This document shows, one piece after another, positions 1 to 3,500 of a DNA stretch of 5,791 bases. The stretch lies in the NCBI GenBank assembly GCA_023247135.1, contig JAHFHB010000132.1:1-5791 (forward strand), read 5' to 3'. The notes under the pieces were generated by a model. That model saw only the letters and a list, made by a program, of their open reading frames with translations. It had not been told where the DNA came from and ran no database searches. Position 1 is the first letter of the stretch, and every line of letters begins with the position of its first letter. Source of the stretch: Candidatus Omnitrophota bacterium (lineage in GTDB: Bacteria > Omnitrophota > Omnitrophia > Omnitrophales > Aquincolibacteriaceae). The position numbers were made by a program, and so were the translations under genes.

Positions 1-586
1 CGACGTAGGAATCAAGAGCCATCTGCGAAATCATCCCGGCAGATTTAGTCTCGGAAACCAGATGGTAGCCCCGCTTGGGATCAAACGTAATCTCAAGATC
101 GGGCAGGCCCTGTTTCAAAGCCACCGCTTTACGCAGCGCCTTGATCTGGCTCAAGCCATAAACCGCAGACCCCGCTTTACCCGCCAGATAAATGATTCGT
201 TCTTGCGCCCACGCGGGAGCATTCTTTTTGGCACCCGCTTCGCTCTCAGAATAATGCACCAGATTCATTTCTTCCGGCGCATGTTCGGATCCCGCGAGCG
301 CATCACCGAAAGAGCCGGACACACGCTGAAACAAAGTTTTTGGAAATGTCTCTAGAATTTTTGAAAGGCGGTTTTCACTTCGCGCACTTTTCAAATTGTA
401 GGTCACTACTTCAGCCCCCGACTTTGCAAGCCGCGCTAATTCTCCCGCCGTTTGTTCCGGCACTGCCACCGGCGCCGCCACATCCACAAAAATCCTCGTC
501 GGACCCGCCTTTTGAAGAATCTGCTTGAGACTCAACCGTTTTTCACGTGCGGCCACAGGGCTGGTACTGACCATTGCTGCGTTGCG
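1..586 (-). other. Alpha/beta module cut by the left window edge, residues 1736-1930
   Basis: After a polar linker (MVSTSPVAAREKR) the sequence alternates strands and helices. TRIFVDVAAPVAV is followed by a helix (PEQTAGELARLAKSG), then the strand AEVVTYNL. Later come ERIIYLAGKAG with a helix (YGLSQIKALRKAVALKQG), the strand LEITFDPKRGYHLV and a helix (AGMISQMALDSYV). This is the pattern of a nucleotide- or phosphosugar-binding alpha/beta fold, but I see no diagnostic catalytic motif and name no family. The protein continues past the left edge, so neither its end nor a terminator can be seen. Confidence 0.55.
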
Positions 587-3500
587 TCTCATTTCTGAGC
601 GGGGGTATTCAGGCTCAGTGGTTCTTTGGATGGATTGGATGGCGCTGGGCCGCTTAATCGTAAACCAGGCTGAATCACCCATTCCAATTCCGTCAATTTT
701 AAATATCTCAAATAACAGATCGAAAATATACCACGTCATTTGAAGTTTAGCTTCTTCACGGCTGCCTGCAAATTGATCCAATAGCGGCGCATAAAAGAGA
801 AGGCGGGATTCTACTAATTTTTCGATAGCAGCAACAATTTTATCCTCACGCTTTTGTGATTTAAAATGCAAAACTCGCCCCTCAAATTCGAGCTTCAGCA
901 TGGGTACACCAGATGGCATCATCGCCGTTCTCCCTTCTATCGTTGTATGAACCCCCCTGCCTGGCATAGATCCCCACAACGCAAATCGATTCCAGTCAAA
1001 ACCGTGTTCAATGATATTTTGCGCGTCAAGCTCCCGGTCCGCATCCGGTCGTTTCATAGAAATTACTCCGTGAAGCAACACTTTCGATTGACGCTTTGGA
1101 TTTTTAAACAATGGCCGGACCTTTTTGATAAGCGGCGGAAGCTCGCGTTCTAGTTGCCGCCGTATGTCTGCCATCAGCCATTGGGGCTGATAGGGCATCT
1201 TTGCGATTGCATCTGCTATGTTTTCCCGCATCTCGGCCCGCGCTGTCCCGCGCGTACCCGGCAAGCGAGTCTTCTCCGGGAAGACTCGTCTTGTCTCGGG
1301 ACGAACCTCCCCTGCCTGTCCCCTTTTTCGGTGTCTGCCACCTTCTTCTTGATTAATTATAAATAAAATTTTGTTAAAAAATAAATTGACAGCTTCCCTC
1401 GCGCCTGCTAGATTGCTTTCATGTCGAAAAATAACACGCGCAGCAATAATCCCGACGATTCCCGAGATCGCGAGTTCACGGTAGTCCTGGAAGACCTGCG
1501 AAGCCAATTCAGGGTTTTTGGAGAAGGCTTGATCACGGTGCAACAAAAAGTGGAACGCTTGGAACCATTGGTGTTGGACCTGCGAAAGGAATTTTTTCAA
1601 TTCCGCTCTTTTATCCAACAAGTTTTGCCCGAAGTTGCGACGAAGGATGACCTTAAGCGCCTCGAGAAGCGTCTTACCGTACTCGAAGCCAGCCGCTAAT
1701 CCTTGATCCGAGATTCTTTGCCGGCGAGATTCGCTGCGCATCTCGGAGCGGGCAATGGCATCGAGATACTGCTGTCTAATCTCGGGGAGGCGTCGCCCCC
1801 CTCGTTTCTTCCATGCGGCATACATCATCCCAGCTCTGGGATCATCCGTTCTGTCTTTGATCCAATTTACAAACCTCCCTGTCTGATGTCCTCCCGGATC
1901 TAACGTTGCATTGGAAAAAAGCTGATGCAAATAATCAAACGGGATTGCCGTCATGATTTCTAGCGCTCTCAACCACTGCGCTCCGCGACCTGATTCGCTC
2001 ACTGTCCATAAAGTATCCGCCGCGTTAATCACATTAGACCAGTGCGCTAGTTCTTTCTGTACTCCCATATAATCAAGCAATGCATTTCTGCCGTTTTCTG
2101 ACTCCGCAAGGAGCTCATAAAGTTCGTCATTCATTTCAACAGCATCCGGCGATGTTTTAAGAATTTCTGTTAATCCCGGCAAATCCCTATCGGCAATCTT
2201 CAGTGCCAGACTTGCTCGCAAACGCACTTGTGCGTGAGAGGACTGCCCATATAAGCCCAATAAAGCGCGCGATTTTCCGGGATCGCTCTCGAAGTGCCGA
2301 TCGATATACCGTAAAACCGTCATTGGGATGTCTAAGTCATTTTCATTTAAAAATTGGCCAAGATAGGGCAACGCCTCGCCATGGGTTAAAAGGCCCAGGA
2401 AAAGCTCAACGACTTCACTACCGAGCTGCCGGTCATCACTCTGAAGCGCCGCAATAAGCGTTGATGGATTGATCGTCATCAAAGGCGTTTTGGATGCCGC
2501 ATGTAGCTCTAAATAAGGCGCTGCCACGCCACCGGGTTTTTGTCCCACAATGAAGTACCTTCTGGTCTCACGGTTCACCCCATCGATCTTTTTCGGCCGA
2601 CTGGTCATTTCTTTTTCAAAATAGTGACTCTGCGGATAATCCTCAGGTATGTTTTTATAGAAGAAAATCTTATACGCATACCCTTGCTGGTCCAGCCAGT
2701 CCGTGTAAAACCGCGCATCCACCATCTCCTCATTGTGAGCAAGCAATAAAAACCCGCCTTGGGTCAGTAGTGCGTTGTAATCATTAAGCCGTTTATCAAC
2801 CCATTTCCGCCCCAAATCGCGCGCACCACGGCTATAATCCATGAAGGATTCGTGAATAAGATCCACTGTACCTGGCTGGTAAGGATTTGCATGGCCGATC
2901 TCAAGCCCAGCCCAGTCCTCCGGGGTCACTTCCCAACCTTTATAATACGAGGGCTCCTCCTGTTCAACCCCTACCAGCCTGGCATCCTCATGCAACCATG
3001 AGCGCCCTCTCATCACTTGAACCTGTCTAAGCCAGTCCCCTTTGCCAGAACCCATTTCCAGTAAATTTTTAACCCTTCCGTTACTGATGATTTTTTCTAA
3101 ACCGAGCACCGGTTCCTGCCTTTTAGTAATAGTCAGTTCCGGCAACTGAATATTGACGGGCTGCCCATTCTGTATCAACTCGAGCTTGTAATCTTTTAAT
3201 GGGATCTCTTGTCCATCCGAGCCAGTCACCCTGTGCTCCTTTGAAAGCTTAAATCCTAAATCATCGAAAAATTTTTCCGCTTTGACTTGAATAAGATTCA
3301 TTTCCTGGACTTGCGCCGTTTGGGCCAGGCGCATAAAAATCCCCATTAGCGTTCGGCCCAGACCTTTATAACGTGCACGAATCTCAGGCAAAAGATAAAT
3401 GGCATCTTCCTCTTTGGCAGCCAGGCCTTGCCCCTGGCCGTAAGATAAAGACATGTGCATAGAAACTTGCTTGGAATCAAAACGGGCATGCGCAAAACCA

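Larger units (their letters stand above)
1226..1750. other. Cassette with a promoter and opposite-strand gene, flanked by directly repeated RSEMR-type sequences
   Basis: CATCTCGG occurs on the plus strand at 1229 and 1739 at the two ends of this stretch, each as part of an RSEM/RAEM copy. Between them lie a compound palindrome (1245-1303), an AT-rich tract, a promoter and the plus-strand gene. The distance between the two ATG codons is 510 bp, a multiple of three, and the large minus-strand frame is uninterrupted. It looks like an inserted unit that used or duplicated a linker repeat. No transposase or integrase is present. Confidence 0.5.

Noticed and set aside
368..385. An eighth repeat-like peptide, ARSENR (residues 1803-1808)
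   Set aside because: The DNA (GCG CGA AGT GAA AAC CGC) shares little with the core, the Met is missing, and it lies inside an alpha/beta unit rather than at a joint.
62..1366. Several plus-strand frames of 60-100 codons (62-355, 340-528, 525-743, 866-1153, 1154-1366)
   Set aside because: They lie antisense to good minus-strand coding sequence, have unlikely composition (Pro, Arg and Cys runs) and lack promoters or ribosome binding sites.
1340..1400. End of one minus-strand gene and start of another at the AT-rich tract
   Set aside because: There is no stop codon in frame on the minus strand here and no terminator hairpin before the T-rich stretch, so a gene end cannot be placed from sequence alone.
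1700..1767. Intrinsic terminator for the plus-strand gene
   Set aside because: There are inverted repeats of ATCTCGG/CCGAGAT but with long loops and no T-run, so I cannot call a terminator.
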